A program made the position numbers and the translations under genes. DNA of 64,000 nucleotides from Desulfoluna limicola. Its GTDB lineage: Bacteria; Desulfobacterota; Desulfobacteria; Desulfobacterales; Desulfolunaceae. Below, one piece after another: positions 46,028 to 53,755 of this stretch; position 1 is the stretch's first letter, and each line of letters starts with the position of its first letter. A model generated the notes under the pieces. It was not told the origin of the DNA and did no database searches. It saw only the letters and a list, made by a program, of their open reading frames with translations. The DNA lies in NCBI RefSeq assembly GCF_021654575.1, contig NZ_AP024488.1:3743501-3807500 (forward strand). The letters are read 5' to 3'.

Positions 46028-46259
46028 TGGTTCAGCGCCTAAAAAAGCAGCCTCCCACGGCAAGGTGCGCCACCTTGAAAGCAGATTGCGGATGCGCTTT
46101 GCCCCCCTCGTTCCTCGGGGCAAGGCGCATCCGCCTTTGAAGCGAAGATCATTCAAGAACCGGTAACTACGGCCTGTTTGTCACACCCAGCACTTAGATC
46201 AGGCAAAGGTTTGGCCCCGGAAAGGCCGCCGGAGGCAACGTTGAGCTGAATCGTTACCC
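46028..46259 (+). repeat. dispersed repeat type A, full-length
   Basis: It starts GGTTCAGCGCC, carries GCAGCCTCCCACGGCAAGG and CCCCTCGTTCCTCGGGGCAA, and ends GGCCGCCGGAGGC followed by GAGCTGAATCGTTACC. Confidence 0.85.
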
Positions 46260-46285
46260 GAGCCGTTCACCTTTTTGCCCGGGCC

Positions 46286-46726
46286 CTACCCGACGAGCTT
46301 CTTACCGGTGAGCTTCACCAATGCTTTGGAAAAAGCAGCAGTGTCTGAGGGGGCGGGAAGTGCGCCGCTGGCGATAAGAAAAAGAACGGCCTGGGAGAAA
46401 AGCGCAAACAAGCTGTTCTTTTTCTCTGAAATGGGGTCACTGGACACAAGCCGCACATTGTATGGGTTTCCGTCCTCCGATTTAAACGGAACGGCGACCA
46501 TCATGTGGTCGGGCTGGTCCTTTCGGGCTCTGTAGGTCAACACAGGAAGGTCACCGGAAATAATCTCACGAATGTCTTCGATCTCGGAGGTAATAAAGGG
46601 ACACATCTCCTCGGCCCAGGAGATAGACTCCCCCCAACCAAAACTGTATTTCGGGGCCACCTTTGTCCAATCGGACTTCAGAACCTTCTTTGCCTGCTTC
46701 TGTATCTCTCGAATATTTGCCTGCAT
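46286..46726 (-). CDS. hypothetical protein, unknown
   Basis: 146 residues from ATG 46726, with AGAGAGG upstream. It appears to be a soluble alpha/beta protein (IREIQKQAKKVLKSDWTKV, SWAEEMCPFITSEIEDIREI, VAVPFKSEDGNPYNVRLVSS) ending in a hydrophobic helix with Lys-rich tail (FSKALVKLTGKKLVG). I recognise no family. It stands alone between the polyamine operon and the chemoreceptor. Confidence 0.6.
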   Translation of the reverse strand: MQANIREIQKQAKKVLKSDWTKVAPKYSFGWGESISWAEEMCPFITSEIEDIREIISGDLPVLTYRARKDQPDHMMVAVPFKSEDGNPYNVRLVSSDPISEKKNSLFALFSQAVLFLIASGALPAPSDTAAFSKALVKLTGKKLVG

Positions 46727-46918
46727 GATGCAACCTCTCTCTTTACAGGCCCGTATCAGGGCCATTTATCCTTATGATACCTTGGCAACACGCGGTGTTG
46801 CGGGATGCTATAGGTGCCCATGTTTCCGGGAAGCGTCACTTTACGACGCCCCAGTAACGATGCTGCCATTCGAGCTCTGCCCTCGTGGCAGCGGCTGACT
46901 ATACACCAGGCAGGCAAA

Positions 46919-46955
46919 TAAAAAAACAGCCCGTGAATCCATGGATTCACGGGCT
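46919..46955 (-). terminator. palindromic terminator of the chemoreceptor gene
   Basis: A 30-bp perfect palindrome (46926-46955; half-site CAGCCCGTGAATCCA) is followed, on the minus strand, by seven T. It is the best terminator for the MCP gene, placed beyond a type B repeat end. Confidence 0.85.
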
Positions 46956-46980
46956 GCCAAGGGATACTGGCTTAACACCA

Positions 46981-47028
46981 CATCCGCAACCTGGGGTCCA
47001 GGGGATCATCCCCTGGCCGCCGGAGGCT
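46981..47028 (+). repeat. repeat type B, right end only
   Basis: CATCCGCAACCTGGGGTCCA, GGGGATCATCCCCTGG and CCGCCGGAGGC match the right end of the other type B copies. It lies between the MCP stop codon and its terminator, so it should be transcribed. Confidence 0.85.
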
Positions 47029-47035
47029 GTTTTTT

Positions 47036-49096
47036 CTACAGGGTAAAGTGGCTCGTCATCTCTTTGAGTTCATCGGCGAGCTGGTTCATGTCCCCTGCGC
47101 AGCGGGTAAGAACATCGGTGCTGCCGGTGATCTCCCGGGCAGAGGCGTTGACCCCGGCAATATCTCGGGCAATGGTGGCCACGGTGGCGGAGTTTTCCCC
47201 CACCTGGTTGCTGACATCCCCCACCTTGGCGGAGGCAATCTCAACGTTGCCGGCAATTTCATTGGTGGCGATGGCCTGCTCTTCCATGGCAGAGGCAATG
47301 ATGGAGATGACCTCTTCCATGCGCCCCACCACCGTGGAGACTTGGGCAATCTCCGAAATCGTGGATTCGATCTGGGACTGGACGGCGGCCACCTGGGTGT
47401 GAATCTTTTCCGTGGCGCTTGAGGTCTCTCCGGCCAGGTCCTTGATCTCCCCCGCCACCACGGCAAAGCCCCTGCCTGCATCACCGGCCCGTGCCGCCTC
47501 GATGGTGGCGTTCAGGGCCAGCAGGTTGATCTGTTGGGAGATACCGGAGATCGTCTCCGAGATGGTGCCGATCTCTTCGGCGGAATCCCCCAGGGCCCCC
47601 ACCTTCTGGGTGGCATTTTTCGTCCCCATGACGGCTGAGTCCGTAATCTCCTTGGCTGTGTTGGCGTTTTTCCCGATCTCTTCGATGGTTGCCGCCATCT
47701 GCCCCGCGGCGGATGCCACGGACGCAATGTTCTGGGCCGCCTCTTCCACGGACGAGGCCACAAAGGAGATACCGGTGTTCATCTCTTCGGCAGCGGCGGC
47801 CACGGTATCGGATCGCTCCGAGGTCCCCACGGCACCGGACTTCACCTGAGACGCGACGGCGGACAGCTCTATCGATGACCCCGACAGGCGCCCCACCCCA
47901 TCGTTGATGCGCCCCATCATGGCATGAAGGCTTTGTACCACGGTGTTAAGGGAGTCCCCCAAAACACCGATCTCGTCGGCCCGATTTACCTCAAGGGTCC
48001 GGGTAAGATCCCCCCTGGCCATGCCTTGAGAGACAGCCACCCCCTCTTCCAGCGCCTTGGTGATAGCCACGCTGATCCCGACACCAAAGAAAAGGGAGAG
48101 CCCCACGGCCACCAGCATGATGATAAAGTTTGTCGCCTGGGCCTTTTTGTACACCCCCCGCCCGTCTGCCACCATCTGCCGGGTTTCATGGTCCAATGCT
48201 TCGCCAACCTTGCCCAGCAAGGCCATGGTTGCCAGCCGTTTCTCGCGGCAGGGCCCCATGGCAAGGGCGTTCATCTCCCGGTTGATGGCCACCGCCTTGT
48301 CCACCTCGGAACTGATCTTAAAAAAGGCATCGGAAATGCTGGATTGAACGGATAACAGGTCCTGCTGATAGATGCCGGCAGCCTGAGACCGAAAGCCGCG
48401 CTCAATGAGGGAGTCCATCTGCGTGAGGTACCGTTCAAGCAAGGAGGCCTCCATCTCGATGGTCATCAGCTCTTCTTCAATCACCCCGTTGGTGAGGGTG
48501 TGATTCTCTCCCCAGGCGGAGAGCGAAACGGCTATGTCCCCCCAGTCGGTGTCATCCTTGTCCTCCAGAGAGTAAATACGCCCACCCATTCGGGTGATGG
48601 CTGAATCGAATGCCCCCTTGGCCTTCAAGGTATCAGCGTGGACCGGCAGGGGATTCAGGATACCCGTGGCCTCAAGCTCTTTGAGTTTGGCAAAAAAGGT
48701 GTCGTTCACACTCCCCCACTCTCCAAAGGCCACCAGGTACTCCTTCCACCGGGCCTCCACCTCAGGTGAATGCGGGACAGCTTCAAACGCCTTCAAGCTC
48801 TTGGCATATTCTGACCGAACAGCCTCAACCTTTGTATATTCACCCTCAAGGGTCTCCTGGTTCAGGTAGGCATTGAGCAACCCCCGTTGTGCCTGGACAA
48901 ACTGGTTGGCGAGGTCACGCATGGTGGCCATGTTTTCAATGGCGGGAATGCTCTCGTCAGTGGCTTTCTGCAGGTAGGTCCCAATGGTGGATGCGGCATA
49001 ACGCCCGAAAAGACCAATAAGCACCGTGGCCAGTGAAACCAGCAGAAAGCTGCCCACCAATTTTTTCTTCAAGGGAATATCACTGATTTTCAACAT
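47036..49096 (-). CDS. methyl-accepting chemotaxis protein
   Basis: A transmembrane chemoreceptor of 686 residues. TM1 is at about 12-34 (KLVGSFLLVSLATVLIGLFG). The periplasmic region of about 280 residues is all helical, a bimodular four-helix type (HBM-like). TM2 is at about 318-343 (FIIMLVAVGLSLFFGVGISV), then HAMP, then a long signalling coil with the hairpin tip EIGTISETISGISQQINLLALNATIEAARAGDAG, abbreviated here, ending near 640. No CheR-docking pentapeptide is seen at the C-terminus. The start at 49096 has AAAGGAG upstream. Confidence 0.9.
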   Translation of the reverse strand: MLKISDIPLKKKLVGSFLLVSLATVLIGLFGRYAASTIGTYLQKATDESIPAIENMATMRDLANQFVQAQRGLLNAYLNQETLEGEYTKVEAVRSEYAKSLKAFEAVPHSPEVEARWKEYLVAFGEWGSVNDTFFAKLKELEATGILNPLPVHADTLKAKGAFDSAITRMGGRIYSLEDKDDTDWGDIAVSLSAWGENHTLTNGVIEEELMTIEMEASLLERYLTQMDSLIERGFRSQAAGIYQQDLLSVQSSISDAFFKISSEVDKAVAINREMNALAMGPCREKRLATMALLGKVGEALDHETRQMVADGRGVYKKAQATNFIIMLVAVGLSLFFGVGISVAITKALEEGVAVSQGMARGDLTRTLEVNRADEIGVLGDSLNTVVQSLHAMMGRINDGVGRLSGSSIELSAVASQVKSGAVGTSERSDTVAAAAEEMNTGISFVASSVEEAAQNIASVASAAGQMAATIEEIGKNANTAKEITDSAVMGTKNATQKVGALGDSAEEIGTISETISGISQQINLLALNATIEAARAGDAGRGFAVVAGEIKDLAGETSSATEKIHTQVAAVQSQIESTISEIAQVSTVVGRMEEVISIIASAMEEQAIATNEIAGNVEIASAKVGDVSNQVGENSATVATIARDIAGVNASAREITGSTDVLTRCAGDMNQLADELKEMTSHFTL

Positions 49097-49240
49097 ACCG
49101 CGCTCGCTCCTTTCGTCAATCCATATGCTGCGTCTCCGGTAATCTGTCATCGGCGACGCTTTCACTTTCCTTTTCAAGGACAACGTATACAGGAGAAAAA
49201 AATGCAACCAGAAAAGGAACAACACAAACACTCCAAACAC

Positions 49241-49620
49241 CTATCTTTATTCGGCATACGACCCTAAATCCTTCACCGGTTTTTCACTCATTCGGATTTA
49301 ACACCACACGATATATTAAGATAAAACCATGCAAAACACTGAAAAAACGCAGAAGTCGTTCACTCCCGCGCCATCATCAACATGACATTTTTATTTAACA
49401 AATCAGAAGTGTCCGATGGTCATTATTTTCATCATGTTACAAACCATCGTCCATGAACTGATGGCCAGCAATAAAACAGGATAATGACAGATGAAGAGAC
49501 CATAAGCCGGATATTTCATGAGAAAACGATCAAGCCCAATAAAAAAACCATAATTACAGAACATTACTGTGGCAAGTTCAATCATTTCAAAAACACAAAA
49601 TGTAATTCACGATTTTCTGT
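49241..49620. other. low-GC patch with a 60-codon hydrophobic frame
   Basis: Clearly AT-richer than the surroundings. A minus-strand frame at 49403-49585 encodes a hydrophobic 60-residue peptide (MIELATVMFCNYGFFIGLDR at its start) but has no ribosome site. It may be a remnant of a transferred gene or a small membrane protein. I do not call it as a gene. Confidence 0.4.
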
Positions 49621-49738
49621 TTGATTTTCTCACCCTCCGGGCGAGCCGGGTTAGAAAACAAGGAGAGGGTACAGGGGTATAAAAAGAGGAAGGACGGATT
49701 GGCAGGAAGCAGCCAGGCCTATATCAGTGGGACTTTTT

Positions 49739-49847
49739 AGATATTAACCCGGCAACCAAGCATACAAGAGAGCTGTGAAAGAGATGTCAACGGTATCAAG
49801 GTGATAGTGCCACTCGACATTCATGCATTTAACCGCCGGGTTAATAA
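49739..49847 (-). mobile_element. MITE-like 110-bp element, copy 1
   Basis: In minus orientation it reads TTATTAACCCGGCGGTTA at one end and GGTTGCCGGGTTAATATCT at the other, giving a 12-bp terminal inverted repeat (TATTAACCCGGC). Inner stems ATGTC/GACAT and TATCA/TGATA make it foldable as one long hairpin. It aligns over its full length with 52393-52502 at roughly 80 percent identity. No coding capacity. Confidence 0.8.
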
Positions 49848-49929
49848 TGTGACGTCGTCACCGCTACCGTCGGGACTTGTTTCGATAAACGGCAACTGCC
49901 GATGCCTGTGATATACGGTGCATGCTCCT

Positions 49930-50024
49930 GCACCCAAGCGAATGCGGCAGCGATACTCAGGTCACGGCACCCGAAGCGCATTCCCAACCAGGTTTCCAGG
50001 TGCATCCAGCTGGCCGCCGGAGGC
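49930..50024 (+). repeat. repeat type B, degenerate copy
   Basis: GCGCATTCCCAACCAGG, TTTCCAGGTGCATCCAGCTGG and CCGCCGGAGGC follow the type B right-end order with several changes; the hairpin is partly broken. Confidence 0.6.
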
Positions 50025-50033
50025 ATATTTTTC

Positions 50034-50807
50034 TCAATGATCTTGCTGACCTGCTGCCTCTGGCGGTTCATAAGTAAACTCCATCATCCATTCGACCTCC
50101 GTCGATTTAGACGAGGAGTAGAGCTCGTTCAGCACCTCTCGGGATGAAAAGACATCCGGGTTTGCCGCCTTCATGGCGACCCCGATAAAATCAAAGGCAC
50201 CGGCCCCCTTCTTTGTCTTGCCGGACATAAAGGACTTCACAAGCCCAAAAGGCACCGAAGGGTCAATAAAAATGATGATTGTCATGTCAGCATCCATAGC
50301 CCCCATAAAAACACCATCGGAATGATATGAAATCTGCTGGGTTTGGATGTACTCCACATTGTAAACCCGACCTTTGGACTCAAACCGCTGGGGAGTGGCC
50401 ACCTTTTCAAAGATCACGTTGCGAAAATGGCCGTTCTCCGGATTCACTCCCTCAACGCGGAGAGGAAAGATCTCGCCATTGTACTGCAGTTCCGCCTTTT
50501 TCACCTGGCCCTCATCGGTCACCCAGAGTACATGCCGGTAGTCAAAAATATCTTTATTCAAAGGTTCAAGGGAGACCAGATTCAAGCCGTCCTCTTTTGC
50601 AATGAGGGTAACCCGCGTACCGTTGCCTTCCCACATCTCACCCTGTGGGATTTGAAGAGCTGTATCCCCGACATTGGCCCCAGGGTGAATGTAGAAAAAT
50701 TCATACATCGGGGCCTCTTTCATTTTTCCGACCACATAATTCCTCGCCATAGTCATGCACCCCGTAAGGGTCATGAGAGACATACACACAGCAATCCATC
50801 GAAACAT
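50034..50807 (-). CDS. lipoprotein of unknown function
   Basis: 257 residues from ATG 50807, after GGGGGAAAG. The lipobox is LMTLTGC. The mature part is a mixed beta protein with repeated strands (TALQIPQGEMWEGNGTRVTL, YRHVLWVTDEGQVKKAELQY, DADMTIIIFIDPSVPFGLVK) and an acidic C-terminus. No family recognised. It is expected in the outer membrane or inner leaflet facing the periplasm. Confidence 0.75.
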   Translation of the reverse strand: MFRWIAVCMSLMTLTGCMTMARNYVVGKMKEAPMYEFFYIHPGANVGDTALQIPQGEMWEGNGTRVTLIAKEDGLNLVSLEPLNKDIFDYRHVLWVTDEGQVKKAELQYNGEIFPLRVEGVNPENGHFRNVIFEKVATPQRFESKGRVYNVEYIQTQQISYHSDGVFMGAMDADMTIIIFIDPSVPFGLVKSFMSGKTKKGAGAFDFIGVAMKAANPDVFSSREVLNELYSSSKSTEVEWMMEFTYEPPEAAGQQDH

Positions 50808-51076
50808 CTTTCCCCCTTCATTCTCGGAATCTATAAAGTAAAAAAACAGCATCCAGCCGTCCTGCCGGGGACCAAGCTTTTACCTGATTTATAAAGTGGG
50901 TTTGACAAACAGGTCATAAATACGCCATCGACTGTTCCATGCTTGCAGGCAAACTGCCTGCCCACTACACATAACCCATCATTGCAACGAAGTTTTATTT
51001 CCAGCCCACCGCAACCTGACCCCCCTGGCAAAAACGACTGTCAGTCTCTATACGAGAGAGGTTGCCCAACCTCACC

Positions 51077-51183
51077 CCTTGGCCACGGGCGCAGCCCGTC
51101 AGCAAATGCTCCGTACCAGAGGAACGAAGGTACGGAGCATTTGCTGACCTGGGGTCCAGGGGATCATCCCCTGGCCGCCGGAG
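51077..51183 (+). repeat. dispersed repeat type B with an 18-bp internal hairpin
   Basis: CAGCAAATGCTCCGTACC (51100-51117) pairs perfectly with 51129-51146 around an 11-base loop. CCTGGGGTCCAGGGGATCAT and CCCCTGGCCGCCGGAG follow directly. It sits just past the stop codon of the DMT gene, where it could act as a 3' end structure. Confidence 0.8.
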
Positions 51184-51197
51184 TCCGACCGGCTTTT

Positions 51198-52043
51198 TTA
51201 CCGATTCACCCGCAACAACCCCACCCCAAGAAGCGTCAGCAGGGTGGCGGCAACTTTCATGAGATCGAGCCGCTCTTTCAACACCACCACCCCCAGCAGA
51301 AGCGCGAAAATAATGCTGGTTTCCCTGACCCCGGTGACCAATGCGATGGGCGCCTGGGTAAAGGCCCAGATCACCATGGCGTAGGCAAAAAACGACGCCC
51401 CCCCGCCGGCCAGGGCAAGCCGCCACTCCCGGAACACAACCCGCGTCAGTATTCCGGGCCTGTGGCACCGCATGACACCGGCAAACAAAATGGCGTTGAT
51501 GACGGACAAACAGCCGTAAAAGCCGAGGGCTGTTCCAGCCTCCCGGGCTCCCAGGCCATCCACCAGGGAGTAGGAGGCGATAAAGCACCCCGTGATGATG
51601 GACAGCACCGCCGCACGCCCATTGCGCATCCCATCGCTTCGACGTACTAGGGCAAGACTCATGATACCGGAGCCGATGGTCACAATGGCTGCCAGCTCAC
51701 CCCAGGAGAGATCCACCCCCAGAAAAAAAACGGAGACGCCGGCCACAATCAAAGGAGCCACCCCACGGGCCAGGGGATACACCTGACTCAAATCTCCCAC
51801 ACGGTAAGACGCCAGGAGAAAGAGCTGATACCCCACGTGCAGCAGGGCTCCCGCAACAATATAGGGCAAGGATTCGATATCGGGCAGCGGTGCGTACACG
51901 ATGGCAACCATGGCAAAAGGGGTGTGACCGAGAACGACTGCGCTCATGCTGAGGTGCTTGTCAGCCGTGCTTTTCACCAGAAAATTCCAGGTTGCATGCA
52001 AAAGTGCCGCAAGCAGGACAACGATCATGACAGGAAGAGACAT
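51198..52043 (-). CDS. DMT/EamA-family transporter
   Basis: 281 residues with ten predicted membrane helices in two EamA repeats (PVMIVVLLAALLHATWNFLVK at the start; LSIITGCFIASYSLVDGLG at the second). The family exports or imports metabolites such as amino acids and nucleosides. Substrate unknown. A GGGAAC site precedes the ATG. A type B repeat follows its stop. Confidence 0.85.
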   Translation of the reverse strand: MSLPVMIVVLLAALLHATWNFLVKSTADKHLSMSAVVLGHTPFAMVAIVYAPLPDIESLPYIVAGALLHVGYQLFLLASYRVGDLSQVYPLARGVAPLIVAGVSVFFLGVDLSWGELAAIVTIGSGIMSLALVRRSDGMRNGRAAVLSIITGCFIASYSLVDGLGAREAGTALGFYGCLSVINAILFAGVMRCHRPGILTRVVFREWRLALAGGGASFFAYAMVIWAFTQAPIALVTGVRETSIIFALLLGVVVLKERLDLMKVAATLLTLLGVGLLRVNR

Positions 52044-52140
52044 ACGGTGTTCCCATTGCTACAGAGTCCATTACAATCAACAAATGGAGATATACTCTCA
52101 GCAAACTAAAATCAAGTAAAGTGGAGATATAAAACGCGTC

Positions 52141-52338
52141 ACTATTCAGCTCGAAAAAAGCAGCCTCCGGCGGCAAGCTGTGCCACCTTGCAAGCAGGTT
52201 GCGAATGAGCTTTGCCCCTCGTTGCTCGGGCAAATCGCATACACCTTTCGTTGGGTGTGAATCTGGAATCATGCATCAAGGCCCGTTTGTCAGAAGTGTG
52301 TCCCCCGGCAGGTCTGCCGGAGGCGCAGGCTGAATAGT
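52141..52338 (+). mobile_element. dispersed repeat type A with perfect 10-bp terminal inverted repeats
   Basis: The copy begins ACTATTCAGC and ends GCTGAATAGT, exact reverse complements, 198 bp apart end to end. Inside are GCAGCCTCCGGCGGCAAGC, GCCCCTCGTTGCTCGGGC, TTCGTTGGGTGTGAATCTGG and CCCCCGGCAGGTCTGCCGGA. It defines the boundaries of the type A family. No open frame of note, so it is non-autonomous if mobile. Confidence 0.85.
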
Positions 52339-52392
52339 ACCCTCTCTCCATTCCTATAATATAGGGTGGCCCGATTCCGTTCGGCCCCCTCC

Positions 52393-52502
52393 TTATTAAG
52401 CCGGCGGTTACATGCATAAATGTCGAAGGGCAGTATCACCCTGATATTTTATGACATCTCTTTCACCCTTGACTTGTATCGTTAGTTGCCGGGTTAATAT
52501 CT
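52393..52502 (+). mobile_element. MITE-like 110-bp element, copy 2
   Basis: The left end is TTATTAAGCCGGCGGTTA and the right end GTTGCCGGGTTAATATCT, inverted with one mismatch in the 12-bp core. It is opposite in orientation to the copy at 49739. It ends about 110 bases before the MpsC gene. TTGACT near 52470 and TAATAT near its right end could supply a promoter, but the spacing is long. Confidence 0.8.
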
Positions 52503-52517
52503 TCGGTACCCACCAAA

Positions 52518-52568
52518 GGCAGCGGGGCTTTTGGCCCCTGACTGTTGACCTGCTGCCCGCCCCTGCTG
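52518..52568 (+). promoter_or_regulatory. structured leader of the MpsC gene
   Basis: GGCAGC (52518-52523) pairs with GCTGCC (52552-52557), enclosing hairpin GGGGC-TTTTG-GCCCC. GCAGCGGGGC can alternatively pair with GCCCCTGCTG (52559-52568, one bulge). The two folds exclude each other. No known riboswitch class is recognised. Confidence 0.45.
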
Positions 52569-52613
52569 TACAGTCACAGCTTGGAGAACAACCTACAGCG
52601 ACAAGGTTTAGGC

Positions 52614-53027
52614 ATGAACAAATCAAAGGTTATAAACAGACGAACGCGGACCGATCAGAAGAAAAGCAAGGGTCAGGTGGAGGCTGATATAAGCACGGCA
52701 CTGATCGCTTTTGAAAAAGAGCATATGGGACGCGGTCCGGTGGATGTGCGAAGCTATATCGTTGAGGACATGCTCCTGATTCGCCTGAAAGGCGTATTGA
52801 CAATGGCCGAGCAGCACCTTGCAAAGGATGCTCAGGGCATTCAGCTCATCAAGCAGGTCCGGGCAAAACTTCTGGAAAATTCATGCGCAATGCTGGAGGA
52901 CGTCATCTTGGATATTACCGGCGCCACTGTTGTCAGTTTCCATACAGACATCAGCACCAAAGCAGGCGAGCGGATCATTGTCATCACCTTGGATGAGGAT
53001 TTGGAAAAAAAATTATCTTACAGTTGA
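52614..53027 (+). CDS. MpsC / DUF2294 family protein
   Basis: 137 residues from ATG 52614. The N-terminus is basic (MNKSKVINRRTRTDQKKSKG). The DUF2294 domain follows (EADISTALIAFEKEHMGRGP, VRSYIVEDMLLIRLKGVLTMAEQHL, then VILDITGATVVSFHTDISTKAGER). In Staphylococcus the relative MpsC is tied to a cation-translocating system; elsewhere the role is unknown. It stands alone here, with no mpsAB neighbours, and has a structured leader and the MITE-like element upstream. Confidence 0.78.
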   Translation: MNKSKVINRRTRTDQKKSKGQVEADISTALIAFEKEHMGRGPVDVRSYIVEDMLLIRLKGVLTMAEQHLAKDAQGIQLIKQVRAKLLENSCAMLEDVILDITGATVVSFHTDISTKAGERIIVITLDEDLEKKLSYS

Positions 53028-53115
53028 TGGTCCCGGCCCCGGAAAAAACGGGTCAAAGCACATCAGAACCCCATGGTCGAGGAGCTCGACCCTGCCGTCG
53101 GTGGCAACTTTTTTT

Positions 53116-53189
53116 GTAACCATTCAGCTTGTGCCTCAGGCGGCCCTGCCGGGGGCCAAACTTTTGAAACGTTTGACAAACAGGTCTTG
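53116..53189 (-). repeat. repeat type A, right end only, inverted
   Basis: GTAACCATTCAGC, GGCGGCCCTGCCGGGGGCC, AACTTTTGAAACGTTTGACA and AACAGGTC are the reverse complement of the type A right end. The rest of the element is absent. Confidence 0.8.
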
Positions 53190-53250
53190 AGCACTGTTTC
53201 GATTACATCGCCGATGTTGGAAAGCCATATAGTTTGAGCTTAGCGGATCT

Positions 53251-53301
53251 GTAGTTCCCTTTTCCCTTAGCCCTGCAAGGGCTAAGGGAAAAGGGAACTA
53301 C
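53251..53301. repeat. perfect 23-bp inverted repeat (long hairpin)
   Basis: 53251-53273 and 53279-53301 are exact reverse complements around TGCAA (one arm contains TTCCCTTTTCCCTTAG). No T tract follows, so it is not a standard terminator. Confidence 0.85.
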
Positions 53302-53316
53302 AACCGAAAAGTTTTT

Positions 53317-53353
53317 GCGGAGCTTTTTTCAAAAAGCGACCCGCCGGAGGCAG
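53317..53353 (-). repeat. repeat type B, left end fragment, inverted
   Basis: GCTTTTTTCAAAAAGCGACC and CGCCGGAGGCAG match the reverse complement of 43571-43607 with almost no change. Confidence 0.75.
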
Positions 53354-53478
53354 GCTGATGTCCCTGGCAGAATGCCCCTTGAGCGAAGCATGCCCATCGG
53401 GGTGGCAACGTAAACAAAGGTGTTCAGAACCCAACGTGTGGGCCCCATGCCCCCCTTTTACCAGATGGTAAATAACAG

Positions 53479-53507
53479 TTGACACCTCGTTTCCCTTTCG
53501 ATACCCT
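53479..53507 (+). promoter_or_regulatory. candidate sigma70 promoter before the ligase operon
   Basis: TTGACA (53479-53484), 17 bases and TACCCT (53502-53507). The -35 box is perfect; the -10 is weak. A transcript from here would run straight into the terminator at 53585. Confidence 0.5.
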
Positions 53508-53513
53508 GATTTT

Positions 53514-53619
53514 TAATAAAATTGAAAGTACTTGGTAGACAATAAGAGGATCATACTCGCTCCGCAGGAGATCAGCTTTGAATAGACCAACAGTGTAATT
53601 ACTGTTGGTCTTTTTTTTT
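53514..53619 (+). ncRNA. candidate small RNA or attenuated leader
   Basis: The span from the predicted start point to the end of the terminator is about 105 nt. It has no translated frame; it contains CTCC-GCA-GGAG and GATC...GATC pairings. The 3' end is a strong terminator. Either an independent small RNA or the prematurely ended leader of birA. No known family recognised. Confidence 0.4.
53585..53619 (+). terminator. strong rho-independent terminator upstream of birA
   Basis: GACCAACAGT and ACTGTTGGTC pair perfectly around GTAATT, followed by nine T. No gene ends just before it; the nearest upstream gene stops at 53027. Confidence 0.92.
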
Positions 53620-53625
53620 GCGCAA

Positions 53626-53733
53626 AATCAGGGACGCCTCCTATACCGGGGTGCTTTAGCCCCTGATATTTCACGGGTCGGGTGCACAGTAAAAACAGGC
53701 ATGCGCCCGGCACCGCCAACACCACCCCTGATT
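53626..53733 (+). promoter_or_regulatory. birA leader with two mutually exclusive stems
   Basis: ATCAGGG (53627-53633) can pair with CCCTGAT at 53661-53667 or with CCCTGAT at 53726-53732. A separate hairpin joins GGGTGCA with TGCGCCC. The second site is about 25 bases before the birA ATG, so a switch could change access to the ribosome site. Confidence 0.4.
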
Positions 53734-53755
53734 GACGAAAGGCAAGGGCCATTCA

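Noticed and set aside
52440..52500. Promoter for mpsC inside the MITE-like element (TTGACT...TAATAT)
   Set aside because: The spacing is about 20 bases and the -35 box is not kept in the other copy, so I mention it only as a possibility.
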